A stretch of DNA of 64,000 bases, from assembly GCA_016700335.1 (NCBI GenBank), contig CP065014.1:1277001-1341000 (forward strand), given 5' to 3'. The stretch is from Chlorobiota bacterium. GTDB lineage: Bacteria; Bacteroidota; Ignavibacteria; OLB7. The stretch's first letter is position 1. Each line of letters opens with the position of its first letter. The notes under the pieces were generated by a model. It searched no databases, was not told the DNA's origin, and saw nothing but the letters and a program-made list of their open reading frames with translations. Shown piece after piece: positions 19,501 through 27,311 of the stretch. The position numbers and the translations under genes are program-made.

Positions 19501-19695
19501 TTACCTATTGCCCTAAGTCATAGTTCTGGTGCTGAATGGAAGAGTGGTTTAGCTTGGGCTTTGATTGGAGGCTTAACAAGTTCACTAATCTTGACTTTAG
19601 TTCTTGTTCCAGTTGTCTATTTTACACTTGAAACTATGATACAAAAAACTCTATTGTTGTATAGAAAAATAACTAGTAAAAAACTAACTGCTTAA
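16570..19695 (+). CDS. RND-family efflux pump, HAE1/AcrB-like
   Basis: 1041-residue proton-driven inner-membrane exporter. It shows the duplicated RND plan: TM1 near residues 12-30, a large periplasmic loop (FTVYPGAAPSEVESSVTK), TM2-6 (about 335-470, with GMSLVVGILVDDSIVVLENIYR carrying the paired proton-relay aspartates), TM7 and a second periplasmic loop, then TM8-12 (about 860-1030, with GLVAKNAILLVDF). Length and motifs are those of an intact pump. Substrate is unknown; control by the upstream TetR is likely. Confidence 0.97.
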   Translation: MTLTELAIKRPSMVVVIFAVLGVLGLFSFSQLKYELLPKISPPVITIFTVYPGAAPSEVESSVTKIVEDAVSGIDKISSVTSTSQEGVSIVLMEFQQSAKIDLVLQEAQRKVGQIIGLLPNVSKAPVLSKIALDEIPILRIGVTSSMSSVEFSQFLKDKIKPRFSKIDGISQITLQGLEEREIKINIDADRLKGYGLSIFQISQAVKASNLDFPTGNIKDVDGQFTVRLAGKFASLNEISNLIVGKSKTGGDITLKEVAEVQDAVKDITTLNRINGKPSVGLLIQKQSDANSIDVSKLARDEIKKIELEFSNINLKFDIAQDGSLFTIDAANSVKLDLLLAIVLVAFVMFVFLHSMRNSLIVMVAIPASLISTFIAMYVFNMSLNLMTLLGMSLVVGILVDDSIVVLENIYRRLEMGDDQRTAALIGRNEIGFAALSITLVDVVVFLPLALVGGLIGNILREFALVVVFSTLMSLFVSFTITPLLASRFTKLVHLSKKTISGRFGLFFESLFNKIVNIYSEVLNWCLKGWFQRITVMILILVLFLSSFMLVKFGFIGGEFITQSDRGEFSVGIELASGATVEQNNIVVNQVEQLLYKMKEVNKVFVSVGTSAEGFFGQSANNISDLNVALVPKESRLKSTDDVARDIKQMLSTIPGVKVRVNPIGIFGTANQTPIQVAVLGTNMDSVRLGANMLANILRNTKGSGDVRLSSEDGKPETKINIDRNKMAQFGLSIAEVGGALRIALNGDDEAKFRPGDNEYDIRIRLDKFNRNSTQDVGKLSFMNKFGQQVELRQFASIGRSTGPTKLQRRERNPTISVLSQAVGKPSGTIWQEAKAVLDKTKLPGDVTISPQGDLKNQAEGFSSMGIALLAAIIFVYLVMVGLYDSYTNPFVVLFSIPVALIGALLALALTMKTLNIFSILGMIMMIGLVAKNAILLVDFTNVSRQEGKEIIPALIEAGRERLRPILMTTLSMVIGMLPIALSHSSGAEWKSGLAWALIGGLTSSLILTLVLVPVVYFTLETMIQKTLLLYRKITSKKLTA

Positions 19696-19722
19696 AATAT
19701 TTTATACAAATTATTTACCTTT

Positions 19723-19754
19723 AAAAGTGCAATTAATTTTAACATTGCACTTTT
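19723..19754. terminator. Bidirectional terminator between pump and M43 protease
   Basis: Perfect 11-bp stem AAAAGTGCAAT (19723-19733) / ATTGCACTTTT (19744-19754) with a 10-nt loop and a T run after it on the plus strand. It lies between two converging genes and can end both. Confidence 0.9.
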
Positions 19755-19774
19755 TTATTATTTAAAAATACTTT

Positions 19775-21166
19775 TTAAAGACTTATAAGTTTTAATGTTC
19801 TTTCAAAATTTGATGATTTAATTGTAATAAAAAACAATCCTTTATCAATACTTTTTAATGAAATGGTTTCATTTAATTCTCTAGAAATTACTTCAACTTC
19901 GTTTATATAAACTTGTACCCCAAAATCATTTGTTATAGAAATTTTATAATTATCATTACTACATTTGCCATATATAGTTAATTGATTATTTACAATTGGA
20001 TTTTGCTTCAATGAAAAAACATTTTGATTTGATTTGTTTTCAATTATACTATTAGTATTATCACAATTTACACCAGTTGCTTTAACATTAGAATCCTCCC
20101 AAAGAGTAATCCTTGAAGGGTGGTTCAATGCTTTTATCATTTTTCCAATTTGACCATAGGTAAACATTTTGTAGCAACCATTATAAGTCATATAATTCTC
20201 AGAATTACATAATGAATTTGTAGGTAAACTACCTTGTGGCATTCCTTTAGCAGGAGGAAAAGGACAATTTGGGAATCCTGGATTTGTTGGACTATGGCAT
20301 CCTTCACCATTAAAACCATTTGGTGTATCTTGGACCCCATCAATATCAATATCTTCGGTATTATAACATAAATTATCTTTAAATAAATGTCCTAAATCTA
20401 AAAAGTGACCAAATTCATGTGTAAAAACTCCAGTGAAATCCATATTACTTCCATTAGAAGGTAAATTGCAATTCTTACCTAAATATCTTCCATTATAACA
20501 TATTCTAGCCATTTTAGCTTGAGACATAGATAAATCTGGAGGCCAAGCAATTCCTGATAAATTTGTTATACCTTGACCACTCCAATCTTTCTGTATATAA
20601 ATATTAACATACTTAAAATTATCCCAAGCATCTTCAACAACTTCTGGAATTGTATTTGAGGTATTATTTTTAGCATAACTAGCTTCTTTTTCATGAATAA
20701 CCATTCCATTTGTTGGTTTTCCGAATGGATCTATTTGAGCAAGTCTGAATTCTATTTTTAATACACCTCTTTTTAATTTGAATGAATCATGAACAGAATA
20801 AAAATCAGTATTTAATCCATTAAAATCTTTATTTGTTTCAAGTAATGCAGATTTTAAAACTTCAATATTTACAGGAGATCCGTTCTGCATAACTGTTCCT
20901 TTTGGGTCTTCAATTCCATAAACATGAAAAACAACTGGGATAATATATTTTGGACAACTATCTTCAACTATGAAATTTTTCTTCTGATTAAAATCACTAA
21001 TATAATTTTTTATGAATTCTATTTTTGTAGAGTCCTCTTTTAATTTTAAAATTAGACTTTGATGAGTTATTTGGCCAAAATCATTATCAATATTTTTAGG
21101 CTCTTGAGCAAAACTTAAACTAATAATAATAAAAGAAAAAAGAATTGTTGTAATTATTTTGTTCAT
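19775..21166 (-). CDS. Secreted M43-family zinc metalloprotease with type IX sorting domain
   Basis: 463-residue protein. A signal peptide ends at SFA-Q (about 20). The catalytic domain holds the extended zinc motif HEFGHFLDLGH (His250, Glu251, His254, His260) and a Met-turn ENYMTYNGCY, as in the pappalysin/cytophagalysin (M43) family. The last ~80 residues (from SLKQNPIVNNQLTIYG to FERTLKLISL) form a type IX secretion C-terminal sorting domain, so the enzyme should be exported to the surface or medium. Several cysteine pairs fit extracellular disulfides. It is a single-gene unit ended by the shared terminator. Confidence 0.93.
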   Translation of the reverse strand: MNKIITTILFSFIIISLSFAQEPKNIDNDFGQITHQSLILKLKEDSTKIEFIKNYISDFNQKKNFIVEDSCPKYIIPVVFHVYGIEDPKGTVMQNGSPVNIEVLKSALLETNKDFNGLNTDFYSVHDSFKLKRGVLKIEFRLAQIDPFGKPTNGMVIHEKEASYAKNNTSNTIPEVVEDAWDNFKYVNIYIQKDWSGQGITNLSGIAWPPDLSMSQAKMARICYNGRYLGKNCNLPSNGSNMDFTGVFTHEFGHFLDLGHLFKDNLCYNTEDIDIDGVQDTPNGFNGEGCHSPTNPGFPNCPFPPAKGMPQGSLPTNSLCNSENYMTYNGCYKMFTYGQIGKMIKALNHPSRITLWEDSNVKATGVNCDNTNSIIENKSNQNVFSLKQNPIVNNQLTIYGKCSNDNYKISITNDFGVQVYINEVEVISRELNETISLKSIDKGLFFITIKSSNFERTLKLISL

Positions 21167-21361
21167 ATATAATTTAAAAATATGTGTTAAAGGAGTTTTG
21201 CAATCTTTAAAATAAGTGTTTAAAAGAACTTATGTTAATAAAATATTATATGTTAAATCATAAAAATAGTATAATAAACCATTAAAATTCAAGTATTGTA
21301 GATTTGAATTTAGTTCGATTCTTTATCATATTTATTTTATATAATTAAATTTTTAAAACAA

Positions 21362-22269
21362 ATGAAAAATTCAATTTGTTCTAATGAGATTATTGTAGCA
21401 AGTATCTTTAATAATACTAAATTAGTAACAAATCGCAAATCGCAAATCGCAAATCGCAAATCGCAAATCGCAAATCGCAAATCGCAAATCGCAAATCGCA
21501 AATCGCAAATCGCAAATCGCAAATCGCAAATCGCAAATCGCAAATTAATTTTTTTATTTTTTATAATTAGCATTAATTTTATTATGTTAGTTAAAAATGC
21601 AACCTCACAATGTTTAGAAGATACTACTTGTATAAACCCATTGTCTAACCTTATTTCAATAGAATTTCCAGTTCCAATTTTAGATTGCCCAAATCAACTC
21701 TGTACATTAGGTGTAAATTATCGATTTAAAGATTGCCCATTAACATGAAGAAAGTTCAAAATTTTATTATTAGATTTAAGTAAATGTAACTAATGTGATT
21801 CTTCTATTTTAAAACATCCTTCAAATTCAAATTTCAATATTTTAATTGACGCATATATGCGGCTCTCAGTTAAGGAATTGGCTTGTATTATATTTTATCA
21901 ACAATATAATGCTCTCCCAACATCTTTAAAATACTTAATGGAATGCCCAAACTACCAACATCTATATACCTCAAGAGTTTACAATTGTTATTTTAATTGT
22001 GTTTATTATAATTTTAAAAATCCTAACAATTATAAGTTAGTTATTAGTCCAAAAGAATGCAATTTTAATGGTGGTTGTTGTGTATTCAAAAGAAAAATTT
22101 GCTTTAATAAACAAACTAATTCTCAAGAAATTATAGATGAAGAATCAACTTTAGGTGGTGAAACATGTATAGAAACTTAATCACTTTATAACTGTGATGA
22201 ATTAGTTGATATGTTTCCAGACTTTAATACTAATAATTTTAAAACCGATTGGCACCAATTCTGTAAATA
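21362..22269 (+). pseudogene. Decayed Cys-rich secreted protein of unknown family
   Basis: Coding-like sequence is broken into frames. A first frame (21362-21748) runs through the 7-bp repeat array, then encodes a signal-peptide-like segment (LIFLFFIISINFIML...ATSQ) and a Cys-rich start (CLEDTTCINP ... LDCPNQLCTLGVNYRFKDCP). A second frame (from about 21830) gives ILIDAYMRLSVKELACIIFY to CIET, an in-frame TAA at 22178-22180, then YNCDELVDMFPDF ... DWHQFCK and a final stop near 22269. At least one frameshift and one nonsense codon make it non-functional. I do not know the family. Confidence 0.65.
21430..21541. repeat. 16 tandem copies of the heptamer AAATCGC
   Basis: Exactly 112 bp of uninterrupted AAATCGC, followed by AAAT of a 17th copy (21542-21545). 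There are no spacers, so this is not a CRISPR array. Read as protein it yields NRKSQIA (plus) or ICDLRFA (minus) periodicities, which are artefacts of the repeat. Because 7 is not a multiple of 3, any change in copy number shifts the downstream frame. Confidence 0.98.
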
Positions 22270-22288
22270 AATTCAAATTAATAATTTC

Positions 22289-22809
22289 ATGAAATTTATA
22301 CTGATTATATATTTGTTAACTCCAGTAATACTTTTTGCTCAAGAAGTAAATATTAAATGGAGCAATAAATTTGAGGAAAAAGATTTTTATATTCTTTTTG
22401 TTGGTATTGTAAAATTAAACATTAATGAACAAATAATTTGGGTTAAAAAAACAGGATATAGATCTTTTGTTATTTCATTAAATAGTAATGTTAAACCAAC
22501 AGATTGGATTGTAAATGTAGGTGATTCATTAACTCAAATAGAGTTACAAGATGTAAGAGCAACTAGTAATGGTGATATAAATATTGCTGGACTAGTAAGC
22601 CCTTTTGGACCTTTAAACACTTCATTCCCAACATGTTATACCTAAAGTTAAATAAGGATGGTAAAGTATTAATTGAAAAATTTGATATTCAAGATAATAG
22701 TATTATGGAGAGTAACGGAGTTATTACATTCACTATAATTTCAGATTCAATAATTTCTGCTTGCACAAGGCAAAGGTATGATAGTATCTACCTTAGTTAT
22801 AGGCGTTAA
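22289..22809 (+). pseudogene. N-terminal remnant of a secreted protein, frameshifted
   Basis: A frame with a good signal peptide (MKFILIIYLLTPVILFAQ) continues through VNIKWSNKFEEKDFYILFVG ... INIAGLVSPFGPLNTSFP to a stop at 22645. The +1-shifted frame from 22633 continues plausibly (LYLKLNKDGKVLIEKFDIQD ... IYLSYRR) to a stop at 22807-22809. The repeated 'G-D-I-N-I-A-G' and 'K-L-N-K-D-G-K-V' style suggests a secreted repeat protein. It may once have been joined to the type IX sorting domain at 23244-23516. Confidence 0.65.
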
Positions 22810-23243
22810 TATAACGGAAATTTTATCTGGATTAAAAATTTATTCTTTTCAATTCAATTAATTCTCCCCTTGAGCTTAATCTGAGGTTACGTAAATAGAT
22901 AACCGTAGCGATTAGACCAATTATCAGTGACAGAAGTAATATCATCTATAGCAGTAAATTGGTATTATTTGCTCGAATCAATATTTTTTTTATGGGCTAA
23001 AACTATCATAGTTGTCAAAATTACAGAAACAAGATAAACGCTTCCACTCTTCAAATATACGTAACCTACGATTTTTTGATATATCACGTAATAAAGTAAT
23101 TGCTGTGAATACTAAGCTGTATGTTACAATAATTTTTTTAAACATATTTATTTTTAAAAATTATACTGAATGTGAAAGATAGGATAGTCAAATTAAAATT
23201 AATACTTATCAAATATGAATGGAATTTATGGATATTCTGCTGA
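22810..23243. other. Decayed intergenic stretch without a convincing gene
   Basis: About 430 bp with stops in all frames. A 51-codon minus-strand frame (22990-23145, starting MFKKIIVTYSLVFTAI) has a signal-like start but no supporting context. The segment most likely represents the eroded or rearranged middle of the secreted protein whose two ends flank it. Confidence 0.5.
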
Positions 23244-23516
23244 ATTGAATTAATTCCAATTTCAAGTTTAAATGACCAAAATCATAACAAATTAAAATCT
23301 TACATTTACCCGAACCCTTCAAAAAGAGTAGTTTGTTTAAAACTTGATTCTGGATACGAATCTGGAAATGTTTCGTTATTTGATATTAATTTTAAAAGAA
23401 TTAAAACAATAGAATTTGTAAATCAGAATAACTTACTCCTAGATGTAAGTGGGTTTATTGAAGGATGTTATACTATAATTATTGTTACTAAAAATGGTTC
23501 AACATTAAAAAAATAG
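23244..23516 (+). pseudogene. Orphan type IX secretion sorting domain
   Basis: An open frame follows a TGA at 23241 and has no start codon of its own. It encodes IPISSLNDQNHNKLKSY, then IYPNPSKRVVCLKLDSGYES, then GNVSLFDINFKRIKTI and a final VTKNGSTLKK. The YPNP motif, the two-strand 'GNVSLFDINFK' unit and the length of about 75 residues are typical of a type A C-terminal sorting domain. It is the tail end of a broken secreted protein, terminated by the hairpin at 23555. Confidence 0.8.
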
Positions 23517-23554
23517 TAGTGAATTAATCAATTTTTATTTTGATTTTAATAAAT

Positions 23555-23587
23555 AAAGTTGAGTATTTAATTTAAATACTCAACTTT
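23555..23587. terminator. Strong bidirectional terminator
   Basis: A perfect 15-bp stem AAAGTTGAGTATTTA (23555-23569) / TAAATACTCAACTTT (23573-23587) with a 3-nt loop and T-rich flanks on both strands. It ends the pseudogene remnants from the left and the lipoprotein gene (stop at 23627) from the right. Confidence 0.92.
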
Positions 23588-23626
23588 TTTTAATAAATTA
23601 TCATAAAAGTAATCTATTTCAATTTG

Positions 23627-24379
23627 TCATAAATTAGGCGGTATAATTCCAAGTTTCAGTTCTTTTCCATTCTTATTTTTTATAACTACCCCAACCAAAC
23701 CAAATTTATGATTAGTGAAGTAAGTAATTTTCTCTAAAATTGGATCTTCTTTTGTTTCCTCAACCTTTGTAACTTTTATCAACCAAAATCCAATTGGATA
23801 ATCATCAGTTGTAGATTTTGAAGTTACTGTACGTTTTACTTTTACACCGTCAACATTTGTATATTCATACACATGTCCTACCTCCCAACTATATTTTACC
23901 AAAGTATGAGGTTGAGACAAATCACCATTTGAAGATACAAATTCTTGAATACCTTCTGAGGTAATTTTTACTTTAACGTTTGCAGTTATTCTAATTTTTG
24001 ATTTATCTGATGTATCTAAAGTTGCACCAAATCTTTTAAGATATTTATCGATAAATGGTTTTTTAAACTCAATTGGAAAAGATGAAACTCCTAAAGCTGT
24101 ATCCATTGCTTTAACAAAGAGTGTATCAAAAACAGAAGAATGTTGAAAAGTAATTATTCCATTATCATTTGAAACAATTGTTGTTGTGTCTTGAATACGA
24201 TCAAAATCAGGGTTATAAACATCTGTGTATAATCTTCCTGGAAACTTTCCACCAACTTTTGTTAACTCAATATTTGTTTCACCAGTACTTATATCATTAG
24301 GATCAGTAATGTTATTACATGAAACAATAGATAACAAAATAACAGTTAACACTAAACAACTTAATTTTAATTTTCTCAT
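23627..24379 (-). CDS. Hypothetical lipoprotein under a Crp/Fnr-type promoter module
   Basis: 250-residue lipoprotein (signal peptide ending SIVS-C at residue 21, then NNITDPND). The mature part is polar with alternating beta-strand character and no motif I recognise; it has no cysteine after the lipid site. It is a single-gene unit with a strong terminator. Its upstream region carries two tandem palindromes of the family described at 24436-24502, which marks it as a likely member of the same regulon as nosZ and the aromatic amino-acid genes. Confidence 0.8.
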   Translation of the reverse strand: MRKLKLSCLVLTVILLSIVSCNNITDPNDISTGETNIELTKVGGKFPGRLYTDVYNPDFDRIQDTTTIVSNDNGIITFQHSSVFDTLFVKAMDTALGVSSFPIEFKKPFIDKYLKRFGATLDTSDKSKIRITANVKVKITSEGIQEFVSSNGDLSQPHTLVKYSWEVGHVYEYTNVDGVKVKRTVTSKSTTDDYPIGFWLIKVTKVEETKEDPILEKITYFTNHKFGLVGVVIKNKNGKELKLGIIPPNL

Positions 24380-24435
24380 TTTTTTAAAGAATTATGTTAT
24401 TAAATTTTGTAGGAATAATTAAATTATTACCTAAA

Positions 24436-24502
24436 CAAAATTATTTCATTTTTCTAGATGTATATATGATAACAATCATATTAAAACATGATATTTATCA
24501 TT
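24436..24502 (-). promoter_or_regulatory. Operator-promoter module of the 250-residue lipoprotein gene, with second operator
   Basis: On the minus strand: palindrome TATGATAACAATCATA (24465-24480), exactly 21 nt, then TAATTTTG (24436-24443), a perfect TAnnTTTG -7 element, 56 nt before the ATG. A second palindrome, CATGATATTTATCATT (24487-24502), lies upstream, centred 22 bp away (about two helical turns). Confidence 0.75.
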
Positions 24503-24587
24503 TAAAAAAATGAGAAAAAACAACAAACTTTATTTATTCTTAAGATATTGTATAATGTAATTACTTTATAACCTAAATTAATCTAGT

Positions 24588-24764
24588 TTAATTTTTATTA
24601 AAATAGAATCTAAAAAACTGAGTTACAAGTACACCTATTAAAATTCCAATTGTTAATATAGAAATAAATTCAACTGTTCTTACTTGTTCATTTCCGATAA
24701 TTCTAAAATAATTACCAATTGAAATAGTTAATATCATTATAATAACTATATTGATTTTTTTCAT
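24588..24764 (-). CDS. Small membrane protein of 58 residues
   Basis: A short minus-strand frame starting MKKINIVIIMILTISIG and ending FRFYFNKN. It predicts two hydrophobic segments (about residues 4-20 and 33-52) separated by a short charged loop (RIIGNEQVRT), with basic ends, as in small hairpin membrane proteins. It lies 122 nt beyond tnaA's C-terminal end, in the otherwise empty 24380-24839 interval. Start and stop are clear, but no homologue is recognised, so it could be chance. Confidence 0.5.
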   Translation of the reverse strand: MKKINIVIIMILTISIGNYFRIIGNEQVRTVEFISILTIGILIGVLVTQFFRFYFNKN

Positions 24765-24839
24765 TATGAATGTTGAAATAATTAATTAATTTAAACTTGA
24801 CTTTATTTAAAGTTAATAAAAAAACTCTTTTAATTAGAA

Positions 24840-26213
24840 CTAGTTAATTTGTTTAAGCTTTGCAGTAAAATGCCTTAACAATGGAGCTTCTTCAATAATT
24901 TCTAATCCTTTAATAAAATCTCGATTTTTATAAACTTCAATGATAACTTCTGCTACATAATCAATATGGCTTTGAGTATAAACTCTTCTTGGAATTGCCA
25001 AACGAACCAATTCTAATTGAGCTGGAATCAATTTATTTGATTCATCATACTTTCCGAACATTAAAGATCCAATTTCAACAGAACGAATACCACCAGTTGT
25101 ATATAAAGCACAAACTAAAGCTTGACCAACATAGTTATTTATTTCAATATGAGGTAAAAATTTAACTGCATCTAAATATATTGCATGTCCACCTGCTGGT
25201 TGCATAACTGGTACATCAGCTTCAATCAACTTGTTTGTTAAGTATTCAATACTATGAATTCTATATTGCAAATAATTTTCATCCAAAACTTCTTTTAAAC
25301 CAATTGCAATTGCTTCCAAATCTCTTCCTGCCAAACCACCATAAGTAGGGAAGCCTTCAGTAATAATTAATAAATTTCTACATAATAAAGCTAAGTCATT
25401 ATCCCGTAATGCCAAGAATCCACCTATGTTTGCAAAAGCATCTTTTTTTGCACTCATTGTACACCCATCTGCACAAGAAAAAATTTCTTGAGCTATTTCT
25501 AAAACAGATTTATTTGAGTATCCTTTTTCTCTAATTTTTATGAAATAAGAATTTTCAGCAAATCTACAAGCATCAATAAATAAAGAAATACCAAATTGAT
25601 TGCAAATAGATTTTACATCTTTTATGTTTTGCATACTTACTGGCTGCCCTCCTCCAGAATTATTAGTAATAGTAATTATTACCATAGGAATATTTGATGC
25701 TCCAATTTTTAAAATAGTATTTTTTAATTCTTCTATGTTTATGTTACCTTTAAATGGAGCTGGAATTGATGGGTGTTTACCTTCATCACAAATTAAATCA
25801 ATTCCTATAGAACCTGAAGATTCAATGTTGGCTCTTGTGGTATCAAACAAAGTATTACTTAAAAAGTACTTACCTTCACCTCCAAGAATTGAAAAAATAA
25901 TTTTCTCTGCTGCTCTACCCTGATGAGTTGGTATAATTAATGGCATACCTGTAATTGATTTTACAACTTCTTCAAAATGAAAGAAACTTGAGCTTCCTGC
26001 ATACGATTCATCACCATTCATTAACCCAGCCCATTGATTACTACTCATTGCACTTGTTCCACTATCGGTTAACAAATCTATAATTACATCTTTAGCTTTT
26101 ATCAAAAAAGGATTGAAATGAGCTGCTTTAAGTATATTTAACCTTTCTTCAACTGAATTAAAATAGATTGGTTCAATAGATTTAATTTTAAAAGGTTCTA
26201 TTATTGTTTTCAT
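24840..26213 (-). CDS. tnaA: Tryptophanase (beta-eliminating lyase)
   Basis: 457-residue PLP enzyme that splits tryptophan into indole, pyruvate and ammonia. Family motifs: LLTDSGTSAMS, PTHQGRAAE, NNSGGGQPVSM, FIDACRFAENSYFI, SAKKDA with the PLP lysine (Lys257), EGFPTYGGLAGRDLEA. Positions that separate tryptophanase from tyrosine phenol-lyase favour tryptophanase: Asp124 (FDTT; Thr in TPL), Ile381 (VEIGS; Arg in TPL) and His448 (RHFTAKL; Phe in TPL). Some other segments look TPL-like (QWAGLMNGDESYAG). It has its own promoter with a Crp/Fnr-type site, as it follows a terminator. Confidence 0.9.
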   Translation of the reverse strand: MKTIIEPFKIKSIEPIYFNSVEERLNILKAAHFNPFLIKAKDVIIDLLTDSGTSAMSSNQWAGLMNGDESYAGSSSFFHFEEVVKSITGMPLIIPTHQGRAAEKIIFSILGGEGKYFLSNTLFDTTRANIESSGSIGIDLICDEGKHPSIPAPFKGNINIEELKNTILKIGASNIPMVIITITNNSGGGQPVSMQNIKDVKSICNQFGISLFIDACRFAENSYFIKIREKGYSNKSVLEIAQEIFSCADGCTMSAKKDAFANIGGFLALRDNDLALLCRNLLIITEGFPTYGGLAGRDLEAIAIGLKEVLDENYLQYRIHSIEYLTNKLIEADVPVMQPAGGHAIYLDAVKFLPHIEINNYVGQALVCALYTTGGIRSVEIGSLMFGKYDESNKLIPAQLELVRLAIPRRVYTQSHIDYVAEVIIEVYKNRDFIKGLEIIEEAPLLRHFTAKLKQIN

Positions 26214-26235
26214 ATTTAATATTTTTAAAATTTTA

Positions 26236-26280
26236 CAATGTTATCAATGTTAGAAGAATTAGATTATGATTAAAATCATC
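26236..26280 (-). promoter_or_regulatory. Operator-promoter module of tnaA
   Basis: On the minus strand: near-palindrome (reverse complement of TATGATTAAAATCATC, 26265-26280), 21 nt, then TAACATTG (26236-26243; one mismatch to TAnnTTTG), 22 nt before the tnaA ATG. The geometry is identical to the other four modules in this window. Confidence 0.72.
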
Positions 26281-26305
26281 TGTTAATATTTAATAATATC
26301 ATAAA

Positions 26306-26342
26306 AAAAGGAATAAAATATTATTAGTATTTTATTCCTTTT
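26306..26342 (-). terminator. Terminator of the dioxygenase operon
   Basis: A 14-bp perfect stem AAAAGGAATAAAAT (26306-26319) / ATTTTATTCCTTTT (26329-26342) with a 9-nt loop. On the minus strand a T run follows. It lies 33 nt after the kynA stop and separates that operon from tnaA. Confidence 0.9.
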
Positions 26343-26374
26343 CAAAAATTAAAATTGTAAATGTATTTGGATAT

Positions 26375-27289
26375 TTAAAGATTTTCACCCCAATTATTTA
26401 ATTCATCTGTTGACCATAAATCTGGAAAGAAAATTCTTTTCTGATATTTAGGATGCATATACTTTCTCCAATCACTTCCGCCTGTAGCTTCAGATTCCCC
26501 AAGATATTTTCCAGCAGCATTATAATGAGCCATTACCCAACTAATATTAACAGTGTAATCATAATGTCTCATAGCATTTATTAAAGTTGGATTACTTTTC
26601 ACATCTTCAGGCAATTGTTTAAATCTTGTCCATAAATTTGAAGAATTATATTTTTCCATTTTAACTAAAAACATACTTTTATATTTTTCTTCAAATAAAG
26701 TTAATAAAGTATTTTTTTTTCCAGTTTTGTAATCAACTCCAGCAGCTTGCCAATATAAATGTTCAAATGCATTTTCATAAGTAGAAGTTATATCAATATT
26801 CTTTCTGTACCTTAAATCAATTAAATTAATTAACTCAGTTGAAGCAAATTCAATAAGTCTGTATTGAGCACATTGAAAGCCACTTGCTGGAGTTAAAGTA
26901 TTTCTAAATTTCATATATTGTTCAACATCCATCCCATCACCCATTATATTAAAAGAAGTTGAAAGCATATCAAAATATCTGCTAATTCTCCTTAATTTTT
27001 CAGTAAAAAAAATAGCATCAATTTCATTATTAGAACTTACTTGTTCAATTTCCCAAAGAATCATTTTAAATATCAATTCATTAATTTGATGATATAAAAT
27101 AAAGACCATTTCATCGGGTAATGAAGTTCTTTGAATTTGTAAACTTAACAAAGATTCAGGTAAAATATAATCCCAATAAGTAATTGGTTTTGCCCAAATT
27201 AATCCTTCTAAATGAACATTTGGATTTTGATCTATTGAATTAAATTTATCCTCAATTTGCTTTAATTGATTAGAAGTCAACTCATCCAT
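26375..27289 (-). CDS. kynA: Tryptophan 2,3-dioxygenase
   Basis: 304-residue heme dioxygenase that opens the indole ring of tryptophan to N-formylkynurenine. Recognised by the substrate-pocket motif FILYHQINELIFKM (active-site His67), FRNTLTPASGFQ (Arg129 for the substrate carboxylate), the proximal heme His in MAHYNAAGKYLGE (His255) and ATGGSDWRKY. The length is normal. It is the last gene of the hmgA-hpd-3HAO-kynA operon, 22 nt after the preceding gene. It competes with the adjacent tryptophanase for the same substrate. Confidence 0.95.
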   Translation of the reverse strand: MDELTSNQLKQIEDKFNSIDQNPNVHLEGLIWAKPITYWDYILPESLLSLQIQRTSLPDEMVFILYHQINELIFKMILWEIEQVSSNNEIDAIFFTEKLRRISRYFDMLSTSFNIMGDGMDVEQYMKFRNTLTPASGFQCAQYRLIEFASTELINLIDLRYRKNIDITSTYENAFEHLYWQAAGVDYKTGKKNTLLTLFEEKYKSMFLVKMEKYNSSNLWTRFKQLPEDVKSNPTLINAMRHYDYTVNISWVMAHYNAAGKYLGESEATGGSDWRKYMHPKYQKRIFFPDLWSTDELNNWGENL

Positions 27290-27311
27290 GATAAATAATT
27301 TTAATTAATTT

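Noticed and set aside
21430..21541. The repeat array as a CRISPR or coding repeat (NRKSQIA / ICDLRFA)
   Set aside because: The unit is 7 bp with no spacers, and the protein periodicity arises in whichever frame is read; it is a simple tandem repeat.
22990..23145. A 51-residue minus-strand gene
   Set aside because: It has a signal-like start but lies in decayed DNA, has no promoter or neighbour support, and ends abruptly; likely chance.
24840..26213. Tyrosine phenol-lyase as the identity of the lyase
   Set aside because: The residues expected in TPL (Thr, Arg, Phe) are Asp124, Ile381 and His448, as in tryptophanase.
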